The position numbers were made by a program, and so were the translations under genes. Below the pieces are notes generated by a model. The model made no database searches. It worked only from the letters and a program-made list of their open reading frames with translations, and had not been told where the DNA came from. This document shows positions 43,534 to 52,951 of a stretch of DNA of 64,000 nt, piece after piece. The DNA lies in contig CAYGOV010000001.1 of NCBI GenBank assembly GCA_964351625.1, positions 62,001-126,000 of the forward strand, in the 5' to 3' direction. Position 1 is the first letter of the stretch; each line of letters opens with the position of its first letter. The stretch is from Marinoscillum sp964351625. Its GTDB lineage: Bacteria; Bacteroidota; Bacteroidia; Cytophagales; Cyclobacteriaceae.

Positions 43534-45414
43534 ATGAATAACCTCTCAGTAGAAAATCTTGCTAAAAACTTTGATGAAAAACAGCTTTTTGATCAATTGA
43601 CATTCGGTCTGGATCAAGGTCAGAAGGCTGCATTGGTAGGAGTGAATGGGTGTGGAAAATCAACTTTATTGAAAATTATTGCTGGTTTAGAAAAACCAGA
43701 TAGAGGCGCTGTTTCTTTCCGTAAGGGAATAAGAGTAGCTATGGTTCCCCAAAGCCCAGAGTTTGATGACAATGATGATGTGGTGCAAGCTGTATTTGCT
43801 GAGGATATCGAAGAACTTAATGTGATTCGTGATTATGAAATGGCGCTTCACTTGGCTACTGTAGATCCTCATAATGCTCCTGATATTTCTCCTTTACTAG
43901 AACGCATGGACAATCTCAATGCTTGGGATTATGAAAGTCAAGTAAAGCAATTGTTAGGTGAGCTTGGAATAGAAAACTTGGAGCAAAAGATGGGATCGCT
44001 TTCAGGTGGGCAGCGAAAGCGTGTGGCTTTAGCGAGAGCGCTTGTCGTAAAGCCTGATTTCTTAATACTTGATGAGCCAACCAACCATCTTGACCTACAG
44101 GTGATAGAATGGCTTGAAGGTTATTTGGCTACAGCCAATCTTACATTATTGATGGTAACTCACGATAGGTACTTCCTTGATAAGGTGACCAATGAAATAA
44201 TGGAGCTGGATAATGGTGAGTTGTTTCGTTATAAAGGCAACTATCAGAACTTTCTAGAAAAAAAGAGCGAGCGGGAAGCACAAGATGCGGCTTCTGTAGA
44301 TAAGGCCAAGAACTTACTCCGCAAAGAACTGGACTGGATGCGAAGACAGCCAAAAGCGCGAGGCACAAAAGCGAAGTATCGTGTAGATGCTTTCTACGAG
44401 ACCAAAGAAAAGGCTTCTAAAGGTGTGCAGAGAGCCGAAATGGAAGTGAACCTCAAAGGTGAACGGCAAGGAAAGAAAATATTGGTGATGGAGCATGTCT
44501 TTAAAAAATTCGACGAGCTCCGAATCTTGGAAGACTTTAGCCACACATTTCAGCGTAAGGAGCGTGTGGGTATCGTGGGGCCAAATGGTATCGGGAAATC
44601 CACTTTCCTGAATATGCTTATCGGAGAGATAGAATCGGATGCTGGAGTAAGAGAGGTGGGTCAAACGACGAAATTTGGCCACTACACTCAAGAAGAGCAG
44701 ATCTTTAATCCGAACAGCCGAGTGATCGATATTGTGAAAGAAGTAGCGGAGGTTATAGAACTAGCCAATGGTTCTGTGGTTACAGCTTCGCAGCTTTTGA
44801 ATCAGTTCCTATTCCCACCAAAGATGCAGTACAATATGGTTGGTAAACTGAGTGGGGGTGAGCGTAGAAGGCTTCAACTATTACGAGTGCTGATGAAAAA
44901 TCCAAACTTCTTGATTCTCGATGAGCCTACTAACGATCTGGATTTGATGACACTAAATGTGCTGGAAGATTATCTGGATTCGTTCGAGGGTTGTTTGATG
45001 ATTGTAAGTCACGATAGATACTTCATGGACAAGCTTACGGATCACTTGTTCATATTTGAAGGGCAGGGAATAGTTCGTGACTTTCCGGGCAACTATACAG
45101 ATTACCGAGAGGAGGGAGGCTTCAAAGCAAACTCAAATCAAAAGCAAAAAGAAACCAAAACAGCTGAGTCAAAGGAGCCTGTTAAGAAGACTGAAGCTAA
45201 GAAGCTTTCTTATAATGAGCAGCGTGAATACGACAGTCTGGAGGGTGAGATTGCCAAATTGGAGACCAAGGTTGAAAAACTGACCGAAGAGATGAATGCT
45301 AAGACGGACTTTGAAGAGCTCCAGAAAATGGCACAAGAAATAGACAAGATCAAAGAATCAATTGAGGAAAAAGAGATGCGTTGGTTGGAGCTGACTGAGA
45401 AAATTGGTGGCTGA
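43534..45414 (+). CDS. ABC-F family ATPase (Uup-like)
   Basis: A soluble protein with two ABC domains and no membrane part, of the ABC-F family that acts on the ribosome. 626 residues. First Walker A GVNGCGKST at 36-44 with signature LSGGQRKRVALARAL; second Walker A GPNGIGKST at 349-357 with signature LSGGERRRLQLLRVL; both Walker B motifs end in LILDEPTN. The inter-domain linker (about 250-310) is basic and helical (LDWMRRQPKARGTKAKYR). A C-terminal coiled coil (about 555-625) resembles the DNA- or ribosome-binding tail of Uup. Housekeeping translation factor versus resistance determinant cannot be decided; housekeeping is more likely. Confidence 0.9.
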   Translation: MNNLSVENLAKNFDEKQLFDQLTFGLDQGQKAALVGVNGCGKSTLLKIIAGLEKPDRGAVSFRKGIRVAMVPQSPEFDDNDDVVQAVFAEDIEELNVIRDYEMALHLATVDPHNAPDISPLLERMDNLNAWDYESQVKQLLGELGIENLEQKMGSLSGGQRKRVALARALVVKPDFLILDEPTNHLDLQVIEWLEGYLATANLTLLMVTHDRYFLDKVTNEIMELDNGELFRYKGNYQNFLEKKSEREAQDAASVDKAKNLLRKELDWMRRQPKARGTKAKYRVDAFYETKEKASKGVQRAEMEVNLKGERQGKKILVMEHVFKKFDELRILEDFSHTFQRKERVGIVGPNGIGKSTFLNMLIGEIESDAGVREVGQTTKFGHYTQEEQIFNPNSRVIDIVKEVAEVIELANGSVVTASQLLNQFLFPPKMQYNMVGKLSGGERRRLQLLRVLMKNPNFLILDEPTNDLDLMTLNVLEDYLDSFEGCLMIVSHDRYFMDKLTDHLFIFEGQGIVRDFPGNYTDYREEGGFKANSNQKQKETKTAESKEPVKKTEAKKLSYNEQREYDSLEGEIAKLETKVEKLTEEMNAKTDFEELQKMAQEIDKIKESIEEKEMRWLELTEKIGG

Positions 45415-45447
45415 TTTACATGTATTTTTTGATATTCTTAGACAAAG

Positions 45448-45480
45448 AAAAGGCTCTGAAATTATATTTCAGAGCCTTTT
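45448..45480. terminator. Bidirectional terminator
   Basis: AAAAGGCTCTGAAAT (45448-45462), loop TAT, ATTTCAGAGCCTTTT (45466-45480): a perfect 15-bp stem with A and T tracts on either side, placed between two convergent genes. Confidence 0.9.
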
Positions 45481-45499
45481 CTTCTAAGTGAAGAATTTC

Positions 45500-46012
45500 T
45501 TATTTCTTCAAAGAAATTCTAATTGAAATGGAAAGTGTCTCATCAATATCGTCCCCGTTGAAATCATCTGTTTCTGTCTCTGCAATACCAAAAACGAAGG
45601 AAGAGCTTGTTAGCGTGTAAACATCCACTACAGATTCATCTTCAGTTCCTGCATCTAATGTGAGCTTGTCTCCAGCGCTATTTAAGGCCCAAGTACCTGT
45701 GGAACTATCACCATCGAAAGATGCAGTGTATGCACCGCCACTTTTGAACTCAATTGAAATACCCTTAAAAATGTTAGAACCTTCCTCAAAACCAGAACCA
45801 ATTTCTTCTGCCTGAGCTTCAGTTAGTTCTAATTCTCTTTTCAGATACGTAATGAAATCTTCATCACCAATTTTAAGGTCAAACGTTGCAGACTGGTATG
45901 TCCAAGCACCAACAAGACTTGCAGTAGTTCCTTCACCACCATCTTCGTCAGAACATGAGATTATAAATGGGAGGAGAATGAGAAGGTAAAATAGTTTTGT
46001 TAAATTTTTCAT
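45500..46012 (-). CDS. Lipocalin-like lipoprotein
   Basis: 170 residues from ATG 46012; the open frame extends to 46075, but only this start gives a lipoprotein signal (MKNLTKLFYLLILLPFIISC, Cys20). After an acidic linker (SDEDGGEGTT) the sequence LVGAWTYQSATFDLK opens a lipocalin-like beta barrel of the kind common in Bacteroidota, with IEFKSGGAYTASFDGDSSTG and GTWALNSAGDKLTLDAGTED as later strands. The protein is acidic and should be exposed at the outer membrane or periplasm. Ligand unknown. Monocistronic, with a terminator directly downstream. Confidence 0.7.
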   Translation of the reverse strand: MKNLTKLFYLLILLPFIISCSDEDGGEGTTASLVGAWTYQSATFDLKIGDEDFITYLKRELELTEAQAEEIGSGFEEGSNIFKGISIEFKSGGAYTASFDGDSSTGTWALNSAGDKLTLDAGTEDESVVDVYTLTSSSFVFGIAETETDDFNGDDIDETLSISIRISLKK

Positions 46013-46107
46013 TATTAGACGTGTTAAAGGTTTGAAAGAGCGAATATAGGATTGATTATTCATTGGAATAATCATAAAATATTAATTAATAAATTTACGA
46101 TTAGGAG

Positions 46108-46167
46108 GGTAGGCTTGCTACCTATATCTCGGTATTAAAAATTGAAATTTTAGCCTAGTTATTAGGC
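46108..46167 (+). other. Two small hairpins upstream of the porin-like gene
   Basis: GGTAG-GCTTG-CTACC (46108-46122) and GCCTA-GTTAT-TAGGC (46153-46167). Both are short 5-bp stems without T tracts in the 203-bp gap before 46216. They may shape the 5' untranslated region; I see no further signal. Confidence 0.25.
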
Positions 46168-46215
46168 GTTTATCAATAATCGGAACATTTTTGGTGAATA
46201 ATTAAAAAACACAAC

Positions 46216-46815
46216 ATGACAAAATATTTTGCAACACTGATTCTGTTTTGCACAGTGCTTATCGCCAGTGCACAATTCAAAGCCCAAATCGGTCTGAAAG
46301 GCGGGCTCAACCTAGCAAGTATCAACACTGACGATCCCAAAGCATCATATGATGCTACAACAGGTTATCACTTCGGTGCTTACGCCTTAATCAAAGTATT
46401 AAGCTTTGGTATCCAGCCTGAAGTTCTGTATTCAGTAAAAGGCGCAGCTGGAGAAATTGATGTAGCAGGTGTAAAGTCAGATTTTTCCCAAGATTTTGTG
46501 TATTTGGAATTCCCGGTGATGGCTAAATTCTATTTACCTCTTGGTCTAAACCTACAAGCAGGCCCACAATTTGGGACTTTGATTTCTGCAGAAGGCAAAA
46601 TTCAAAATAGTGGAGGTACAACAACCATTAGCAAAGGCAGCTATAAGAATTCAGATATAAGTGCTGCTTTTGGTGCTGGATGGGACATGCCATTCGGGCT
46701 TAATGTTAGCGCTAGATATGTGATTGGTTTGTCTGATGTAAACGACGGCAATGGCGCGGATGCGAAGAATAGAACTTTCCAGCTTTCAGTTGGATTTAAG
46801 ATTTTCGGGAAATAA
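46216..46815 (+). CDS. PorT-like outer-membrane beta-barrel protein
   Basis: 199 residues. Signal peptide 1-19 (ending ASAQ), then an eight-stranded barrel pattern typical of the PorT/OMP_b-brl_2 family: IGLKGGLNLASI, GYHFGAYALIKV, GIQPEVLYSVKGA, YLEFPVMAKFYLPLGLNLQAGPQFG, and a last strand RTFQLSVGFKIF ending close to an aromatic residue. Such barrels are abundant in Bacteroidota, and their individual roles are mostly unknown. Convergent with brxA-type gene across a shared terminator. Confidence 0.78.
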   Translation: MTKYFATLILFCTVLIASAQFKAQIGLKGGLNLASINTDDPKASYDATTGYHFGAYALIKVLSFGIQPEVLYSVKGAAGEIDVAGVKSDFSQDFVYLEFPVMAKFYLPLGLNLQAGPQFGTLISAEGKIQNSGGTTTISKGSYKNSDISAAFGAGWDMPFGLNVSARYVIGLSDVNDGNGADAKNRTFQLSVGFKIFGK

Positions 46816-46839
46816 GTAGTTTTCTGAAGCCTAGATAAT

Positions 46840-46869
46840 AAAAAAGGAGTGCCACGGCACTCCTTTTTT
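46840..46869. terminator. Bidirectional terminator
   Basis: AAAAAAGGAGTGCC (46840-46853) and GGCACTCCTTTTTT (46856-46869) form a 14-bp stem around a tight loop, between the porin gene and the leftward suf/bacilliredoxin operon. Confidence 0.9.
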
Positions 46870-46892
46870 ATTGTTAATTCTCAGTTCAGTTC

Positions 46893-47309
46893 TTAACAAT
46901 ACTCTTTGAAAACTTCTACAAGGTGATTTGCAATCATATCCGCAGATCTTCCTTCTATGTGATGTCTTTCTACAAAATGAGCAAGTTCACCATCTTTGAA
47001 AAGCGCTACTGCAGGTGATGATGGAGGAAAAGGTAGCGTAAACTCACGCACTTTAGCTGTCGCATCGAAATCTACACCAGCGAATACTGTTGTCAAATGA
47101 TCAGGTTTTTTAGCGCTAAGGTTTAGCGCCCTGGTCACACCAGGTCTAGCTGTACCAGCAGCACATCCACATACAGAGTTGATCACAACTAGAGAAGTTC
47201 CTTTGTGATCTTTGAAATGGCTTTCTACTGCTTCAGCTGATTTTAGCTCCTCAAAACCAACCGCAGTTAGTTCGTTTCTCATTGGTGCTACTAGTTGTTC
47301 AGGATACAT
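46893..47309 (-). CDS. Bacilliredoxin (BrxA/BrxB family)
   Basis: A 138-residue thioredoxin-fold protein. The active-site CGC motif is Cys47-Gly48-Cys49 in INSVCGCAAGTARPG, the hallmark of YphP/YqiW-type bacilliredoxins, which remove bacillithiol from mixed disulfides. It follows the suf genes by 35 bp on the same strand and may be cotranscribed, which fits protection of Fe-S assembly thiols from oxidation. Presence suggests that this organism makes bacillithiol; no bsh gene is certain in this window (the PIG-L protein at 60-62 kb is a large secreted type and not BshB). Confidence 0.88.
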   Translation of the reverse strand: MYPEQLVAPMRNELTAVGFEELKSAEAVESHFKDHKGTSLVVINSVCGCAAGTARPGVTRALNLSAKKPDHLTTVFAGVDFDATAKVREFTLPFPPSSPAVALFKDGELAHFVERHHIEGRSADMIANHLVEVFKEYC

Positions 47310-47344
47310 ATCGTTTTTATTTATAAGCTATTTGAAAATTCATT

Positions 47345-47680
47345 TTACATAAAACCAAGCTCCAACTTGGCGGCTTCTGACATCATCTCAGTAGCATATG
47401 GCGGATCAAACGTCACTTCCACTTCTACGTCGTTTACGTCAGATATTTCTTTGATTGCCAACTTGATCTCACCTGGGATTTCTTCAGCAGAAGGACATGC
47501 CGGAGAAGTCAAAGTCATCAATACATGTACATTGTTCATCGGAAAAATATTGATCTCATAGATCAAGCCGAGTTCATATACATCTACCGGTATCTCAGGA
47601 TCAAAAACAGTCTTGATAGCCGTTACGATTTGTTCTTTGAGATTTGTTTCTGTGGTAGTATTGTTTGTCTCTTCCATCAT
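47345..47680 (-). CDS. DUF59/MIP18-family Fe-S assembly protein (SufT-like)
   Basis: 111 residues with the DUF59 core: IKTVFDPEIPVDVYELGLIY, VHVLMTLTSPACPSAEEI with the conserved Cys (about residue 72), and VEVTFDPPYATEMMS. Homologues help maturation of Fe-S proteins, and the gene is often the tail of suf operons in Bacteroidota, as here. It overlaps sufE by 1 bp. The first ~13 residues are Thr/Asn-rich and probably disordered. Confidence 0.85.
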   Translation of the reverse strand: MMEETNNTTTETNLKEQIVTAIKTVFDPEIPVDVYELGLIYEINIFPMNNVHVLMTLTSPACPSAEEIPGEIKLAIKEISDVNDVEVEVTFDPPYATEMMSEAAKLELGFM

Positions 47681-48114
47681 TAAGATGCATTTTGTGATTT
47701 AGAACTCAAAGCCAAGGCATAAAGTTTCATTTGTTTAATCATGGCGAGAAATCCACCAGAACGTTGAGTTCCAATAAATCGTTGTAGACCACTTTTCTCT
47801 GGAAAGTATATGTCAGAATTTAGGATATCTTCCGGAGATTCGTTCGAGAAGACCCTAATGAGTAAACTAACGAGTCCCTTAGTAGTCGAGGTATTTGAGT
47901 CAGCACTGTATAAAATTTTACCATTAGAAAGCTCAGCATTCAACCATACCTTTGATTGGCATCCTTTTACCTCATAATCTTCGGTTTTGAATTCCTCTGA
48001 TAACGGAGGGAGAGCCTTTCCCAGATCATCAACATATTCTAGGACGAACCACTTGTCGTCACCAAGTGTTAAGAACCCTTCTATAATTTCGTCTTGTTTA
48101 CTTTTGATACTCAT
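47680..48114 (-). CDS. sufE: SufE sulfur acceptor
   Basis: Accepts persulfide sulfur from SufS and passes it to the SufBCD scaffold. 144 residues. The acceptor Cys is in EDYEVKGCQSKVWL (about residue 53). DDKWFVLEYVDDLGKALPPL and the C-terminal GFLAMIKQMKLYAL helix match SufE. The start overlaps the sufS stop by 4 bp and the stop overlaps the DUF59 gene start by 1 bp. Confidence 0.92.
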   Translation of the reverse strand: MSIKSKQDEIIEGFLTLGDDKWFVLEYVDDLGKALPPLSEEFKTEDYEVKGCQSKVWLNAELSNGKILYSADSNTSTTKGLVSLLIRVFSNESPEDILNSDIYFPEKSGLQRFIGTQRSGGFLAMIKQMKLYALALSSKSQNAS

Positions 48115-49346
48115 TTCCTGAATTTCTTTAAGATATCGACCAATGCTTCGGTAAACTTGTCAATTTCCTCTAGTGTGTTATAAACAGCGAATGACGCTCT
48201 CACCGTTCCTTCAATCTTAAAATGATCCATTAAGGGTTGCGTACAGTGATGTCCTGTTCTTACAGCTATGCCTTTTGCATCTAACCACATTCCTAGGTCA
48301 AAAGGATGAATCCCGTCAATAAGAAAGGAAATAACAGAGGTCTTATTTTTAGCCGTGCCAATTGGGCGAAAGCCATCAAGTTCGCTAAGCACTTTGGTGC
48401 CATAATGCAAGAGGTTCATTTCTTGCTCATGCAGTGTTTCAAAACCTATCTCTTCTATGTAGTCAATCGCACTTTTCAGCGCTACTACATCCGCAATGTT
48501 TGGTGTGCCTGCCTCGAATTTGTAAGGAATGTCATTGTAAGTAGTGCCTGAAAAGCTAACCTCACGGATCATCTCGCCTCCACCTTGATATGGATCCATT
48601 GCTTCAAGCAAAGCTCGTTTTCCGTAAAGGACACCCACACCAGTTGGTCCGTACATTTTATGACCTGAGAAAGCCATAAAATCACAATCCAATGCCTGCA
48701 CGTCAATTTTTTGATGTCCCGCAGCTTGCGCACAGTCAATCATGACTACTGCACCTACTTCATGGCCTTTAGTGATGATCTCCTCTACAGGGTTGATAGT
48801 GCCAAGCGCATTGCTGATAGCTACTATGGATATCAGTTTTGTCTTCTCACTGATCAGAGAATCTATCTCCGCGATATCTAATTCACCGTTTTCTAAAACG
48901 GGTATTACTTTAAGTATGGCACCTGTTTGTGCGCATAGCATTTGCCAAGGCACAATGTTGGAATGATGCTCCATCCCAGTAATAAGAATTTCATCTCCAG
49001 CCTTTAGGAATTTTCGTCCATAGGACTGAGCGACAAGGTTTATCCCTTCTGTTGTGCCTTTTGTGAAGATGATTTCTTCCTTTTCAGCCGCATTGATAAA
49101 TGACTGAAGCTTTTCCCTAGTTGCTTCAAATGCTGTAGTAGCACGTTCCGCAAGGGTATGAATACCACGGTGAATATTGGCGTTATCAAATTCATAGTAC
49201 TGCACGAGTGCATCTATGACTTGCTTTGGTTTTTGGGAAGTAGCGGCATTGTCAAAATAGACCAAAGGTTTACCATTGACTTCCTGATGTAGTATCGGAA
49301 AATCAGCACGTATTTCTTCGATCGTTTTTTTTACAATAGTCTCCAT
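48111..49346 (-). CDS. sufS: Cysteine desulfurase SufS
   Basis: A PLP enzyme that takes sulfur from cysteine, forming a persulfide for SufE. 411 residues, class II (SufS) form. PLP Lys lies in DFMAFSGHKMYGPTGVGVLYG (about residue 230). The catalytic Cys is in AVRTGHHCTQPLM (about 365). DNAATSQKPKQVIDAL at the start and TGMEHHSNIVPWQ are standard. It overlaps the sufD stop by 1 bp (TAATG) and sufE by 4 bp. Confidence 0.95.
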   Translation of the reverse strand: METIVKKTIEEIRADFPILHQEVNGKPLVYFDNAATSQKPKQVIDALVQYYEFDNANIHRGIHTLAERATTAFEATREKLQSFINAAEKEEIIFTKGTTEGINLVAQSYGRKFLKAGDEILITGMEHHSNIVPWQMLCAQTGAILKVIPVLENGELDIAEIDSLISEKTKLISIVAISNALGTINPVEEIITKGHEVGAVVMIDCAQAAGHQKIDVQALDCDFMAFSGHKMYGPTGVGVLYGKRALLEAMDPYQGGGEMIREVSFSGTTYNDIPYKFEAGTPNIADVVALKSAIDYIEEIGFETLHEQEMNLLHYGTKVLSELDGFRPIGTAKNKTSVISFLIDGIHPFDLGMWLDAKGIAVRTGHHCTQPLMDHFKIEGTVRASFAVYNTLEEIDKFTEALVDILKKFRK

Positions 49347-50653
49347 TAACCCAGTTTTCCTGTAATGATTTCTTCTATTTCGGCTTTCACCAATTCTTCT
49401 TTTACCTGCTCAAGTGTCTCGTTTGCAAAAGCATTCAGCATAAGTGCTTTGGCTCTCGTCTTGGAAATCCCTCGTGAACGCAAATAGAAAATCGCTTCTT
49501 CGTCCAATTGACCAGTAGTACACCCATGTGAGCATTTCACGTCATCTGCCCAGATCTCGAGTTGAGGTTTGGTATGGATGATGGATTCTTCGGACAATAG
49601 GATATTGTTATTTGCTTGGAATGCATTGGTCTTCTGTGCGATAGGTCTCACGTAGATTTTACCGTTGAAAACCCCACGGGATTTTTCATCTAATATGCCT
49701 TTATAAGTCTCGTTGCTGTAGCTATTTGGCTTCACATGATCAACAGAAGTATTGTTGTCGACATGCGTGTTACCGGACAATTGGTACAGACCATTCATGT
49801 GCGCTTCTGAATTTTCACCATCTACGGTGATAAAAATATTGTTGCGAATTAAAGCAGCCTTGAACGAATATGTATTGGTGTAAAAGCGAGAGTTATTTCC
49901 TTGATTAGCATATATACCTTCAATCGAATAGTAATTGCTTGAGTAGTTCTGCACTTTGGTGTAACGAACCTCAGCATTATCTGCAACATGAAACTCCGCA
50001 ATGCTCAAATTCAAATGATTTTCCTCAGTTAAGCTACAAACTGTGCGCTCATAGAAGTTGATACGACTACTGGATTCTGCCTTGACGAAAATTCGAGGAG
50101 ATGAGAAGGAGCCACCATCCACAAAATTGTAGACAAAAGTGCTCGCTATATCTGCGCCTTTGCTTACGTGAATAGCTAATCCATCTTCGAAAACTGCAGT
50201 ATTGAGATGAGCGAACACATCGTCAGTCATCCCTTTAGCTGATGCAAAATTTCCCTTAAGAAAATCTAATGTCTCAATTGAACTTGCATTAACTGTGTGC
50301 ACTTCCAAATCTGAAGCATCAGAATAGATCAATGAGTTTTCTAAATCAAATCTTCCATTGATAAACACCAAGTGATTGGCATTTTCAACTTTGTAAAAGT
50401 GATTTTGGATAGATTCTTTTGACCAATTGCTTTTATTCGTTTGGCTTAAAGCTTCGAACTTGTTATTTAAAAACTTAGGGATTGAAGTGAACTTATAGCT
50501 TTCACTCTTTTTGGTCGGCAAACCTGTTTCCAGAAAGTACTCCTTAGATGATTTTTTCAAATCTGAAAGAGCACCTTTTCTCAGTTGATCATCCTTTGAT
50601 GCCTCAAGGAGAAGTAGTTCAAAAAGTGGTTCTATAGGTGTGATTAGACTCAT
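49346..50653 (-). CDS. sufD: Fe-S assembly scaffold subunit SufD
   Basis: Partner of SufB and SufC in the SufBC2D scaffold. 435 residues. The parallel beta-helix core and the C-terminal SufBD signature are visible: QLEIWADDVKCSHGCTTGQLDEEAIFYLRSRGIS, with Cys and His of the KCSHG motif. The N-terminal region is divergent, as usual for SufD. It lies 14 bp after sufC. Confidence 0.93.
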   Translation of the reverse strand: MSLITPIEPLFELLLLEASKDDQLRKGALSDLKKSSKEYFLETGLPTKKSESYKFTSIPKFLNNKFEALSQTNKSNWSKESIQNHFYKVENANHLVFINGRFDLENSLIYSDASDLEVHTVNASSIETLDFLKGNFASAKGMTDDVFAHLNTAVFEDGLAIHVSKGADIASTFVYNFVDGGSFSSPRIFVKAESSSRINFYERTVCSLTEENHLNLSIAEFHVADNAEVRYTKVQNYSSNYYSIEGIYANQGNNSRFYTNTYSFKAALIRNNIFITVDGENSEAHMNGLYQLSGNTHVDNNTSVDHVKPNSYSNETYKGILDEKSRGVFNGKIYVRPIAQKTNAFQANNNILLSEESIIHTKPQLEIWADDVKCSHGCTTGQLDEEAIFYLRSRGISKTRAKALMLNAFANETLEQVKEELVKAEIEEIITGKLG

Positions 50654-50667
50654 TTGTTTTGATTTTC

Positions 50668-51423
50668 TTAAGCTGTCGCTACTTCTTCTTTGATCCAGTC
50701 GTAGCCTTTTGCTTCTAGTTCCAATGCCAGTGATTTATCACCAGACTTTACAATCTGACCATTGTACAATACATGCACAAAATCAGGAACGATATAGTCC
50801 AGCAGACGCTGATAATGGGTCACTACGATAGTAGCATTGTTCTCGTTTTTCAAAGAATTAACGCCGTGAGACACTATTTTGAGGGCATCTATATCTAGGC
50901 CAGAGTCTGTTTCATCCAAGATTGAAAGCTTTGGCTCAAGCATGGCCATTTGGAATATTTCATTTCGTTTTTTCTCACCACCAGAGAAGCCTTCATTGAG
51001 TGCTCTACTAAGCAAGGCCTGATCGATCTCTACTAGCTTCATCTTTTCTTTCATTTCCTTAAGGAAAGCCACAGCATCCAATGCTTTTAAGCCACGAGCT
51101 TCACGCACTTGGTTTACAGCAGTTTTTAGGAAATTAGTAGTAGAAACACCAGGGATCTCCACTGGATATTGGAATGCTAGGAAAATGCCGACTCTTGCGC
51201 GCTCTTCAGGAGATAACTCTAACAAATCCGAACCGAGGAAGTCCACACTTCCACCAGTCACTTCATATTCTTCTCTTCCTGCAAGTACAGAAGCCAAAGT
51301 GCTTTTACCTGACCCATTAGGGCCCATAATAGCATGTACTTCACCAGCTTTTACTTCTAGGTTGATTCCTTTCAGAATCTGCTTACCCTCGATTGAGGCT
51401 TGTAAGTTGTTAATCTTGAGCAT
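50668..51423 (-). CDS. sufC: Fe-S assembly ATPase SufC
   Basis: The ABC-type ATPase that drives the SufBCD scaffold. 251 residues. Walker A GPNGSGKST is at 34-42, the signature is EGFSGGEKKRNEIFQMA, and Walker B is LSILDETDSGLDIDAL, where SufC proteins have DETDSGLD instead of the usual DEPT. It sits between sufB (17 bp upstream) and sufD. Confidence 0.95.
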   Translation of the reverse strand: MLKINNLQASIEGKQILKGINLEVKAGEVHAIMGPNGSGKSTLASVLAGREEYEVTGGSVDFLGSDLLELSPEERARVGIFLAFQYPVEIPGVSTTNFLKTAVNQVREARGLKALDAVAFLKEMKEKMKLVEIDQALLSRALNEGFSGGEKKRNEIFQMAMLEPKLSILDETDSGLDIDALKIVSHGVNSLKNENNATIVVTHYQRLLDYIVPDFVHVLYNGQIVKSGDKSLALELEAKGYDWIKEEVATA

Positions 51424-51440
51424 TTAATTTGATTTTTTAA

Positions 51441-52886
51441 TTATCCAACACTCCCTTCAAGGGTGAGTGCTAATAGTTTTTGTGCCTCCACAGCGAATTC
51501 CATAGGTAATTTGTTCATAACCTCTTTTGCAAAGCCATTGACAATAAGTGCTACTGCACTTTCTTCATCTATGCCTCTCTGTTGACAGTAGAAGATCTGG
51601 TCTTCACCTATTTTTGAGGTAGTCGCTTCATGCTCCACATGTGCACTGCTGTTTTCTACGTCTATATAAGGGAAAGTATGAGCGCCACATTTATCACCCA
51701 TCAGCAATGAATCGCACTGAGAAAAATTACGAGCGTTTGTAGCACGCTTCATTATATGAACCTGCCCACGGTATGAGTTTTGTGATTTACCAGCAGAGAT
51801 TCCTTTTGATACAATTCGGGATTTAGTGTTTTTTCCAATGTGAATCATTTTAGTACCTGTATCTGCTTGCTGGTGATTATTAGTCACAGCTACAGAGTAG
51901 AACTCGCCTTGTGAGTAATCACCCTTGAGAATGCATGAAGGGTATTTCCAAGTGACCGCAGAGCCTGTTTCCACTTGTGTCCAGCTGATCTTTGAATGAT
52001 CGCCAGCGCAGATTCCTCTTTTAGTTACGAAATTGTAAATCCCACCTTTTCCGTTTTTATCTCCAGGGTACCAGTTTTGTACAGTAGAGTATTTTACTTC
52101 CGCTTCTTTGGCTGCATAGATCTCCACTACAGCTGCATGAAGTTGATTTTCATCACGCATCGGTGCGGTGCATCCTTCTAAATAAGAGACATAAGAATTG
52201 TCTTCTGCCACGATCAATGTTCTTTCGAACTGTCCTGTATTTGCAGCATTGATCCGGAAATAGGTAGACAGCTCCATTGGGCAACGTACTCCCTTAGGAA
52301 TATAGCAAAATGAGCCATCAGAGAATACTGCAGAGTTTAAAGCGGCGTAATAGTTATCTCCAGGAGGAACTACTGATCCAAGATACTTTTTGATCAACTC
52401 TGGATGTTCCTTCACTGCCTCGCTAAAGGAAGAAAAGACAATCCCCAATTCCGACAAGGTTTCCTTAAAGGTAGTAGCCACTGAAACAGAATCGATCACG
52501 GCATCTACCGCCACGCCCGTCAGTCTTTTTTGCTCATTTAGAGAGATTCCTAGTCGCGCAAAAGTGTTGAGCAACTCAGGATCAATTTCATCCAAGCTTT
52601 TGGCTTTATTATCCTTTTTAGGGGCAGAGTAATATTTTATGTTTTGGTAGTCAATTTTTGGATACTTGACATTTGGCCATTTAGGCTCTTCCATCTCCAA
52701 CCATTTTCGATAGGCGGAAAGTCTCCACTCTAACAACCATTCTGGCTCGGATTTTTTTGCGGAAATAAACCGTACAATATCTTCATTTAGACCAAATGGA
52801 GCCTCATCAGCTTCAAAGTCTACATGCCAGCCATGTTCGTATTCCTTTGATGTAAATTCTTCAAGAATTTGATCTTCCTTACTCAT
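51441..52886 (-). CDS. sufB: Fe-S assembly scaffold subunit SufB
   Basis: The scaffold subunit on which Fe-S clusters are built. 481 residues. Typical segments are GVRCPMELSTYFRINAANTGQFERTLIVAE, YLEGCTAPMRDENQLHAAVVE (with the conserved Cys), TSKGISAG-like RIVSKGISAGKSQNSYRG, and the C-terminal EHEATTSKIGEDQIFYCQQRGI. First gene of the suf operon. The upstream gap to the Lrp gene holds a 10-bp inverted repeat next to a -7-like TACTTTG (52950-52942 on the minus strand). Confidence 0.95.
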   Translation of the reverse strand: MSKEDQILEEFTSKEYEHGWHVDFEADEAPFGLNEDIVRFISAKKSEPEWLLEWRLSAYRKWLEMEEPKWPNVKYPKIDYQNIKYYSAPKKDNKAKSLDEIDPELLNTFARLGISLNEQKRLTGVAVDAVIDSVSVATTFKETLSELGIVFSSFSEAVKEHPELIKKYLGSVVPPGDNYYAALNSAVFSDGSFCYIPKGVRCPMELSTYFRINAANTGQFERTLIVAEDNSYVSYLEGCTAPMRDENQLHAAVVEIYAAKEAEVKYSTVQNWYPGDKNGKGGIYNFVTKRGICAGDHSKISWTQVETGSAVTWKYPSCILKGDYSQGEFYSVAVTNNHQQADTGTKMIHIGKNTKSRIVSKGISAGKSQNSYRGQVHIMKRATNARNFSQCDSLLMGDKCGAHTFPYIDVENSSAHVEHEATTSKIGEDQIFYCQQRGIDEESAVALIVNGFAKEVMNKLPMEFAVEAQKLLALTLEGSVG

Positions 52887-52951
52887 AAATAGGTTTTCAT
52901 GCGATTTGCTATGCTAACAACCAGAAGCCTCTGGAAGTTTTGCAAAGTAAG

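Noticed and set aside
46893..47309. Bacillithiol pathway partnership with the PIG-L protein at 60-62 kb
   Set aside because: That PIG-L protein is large and secreted with extra domains, unlike the small cytoplasmic BshB deacetylase, so a functional link is not supported.
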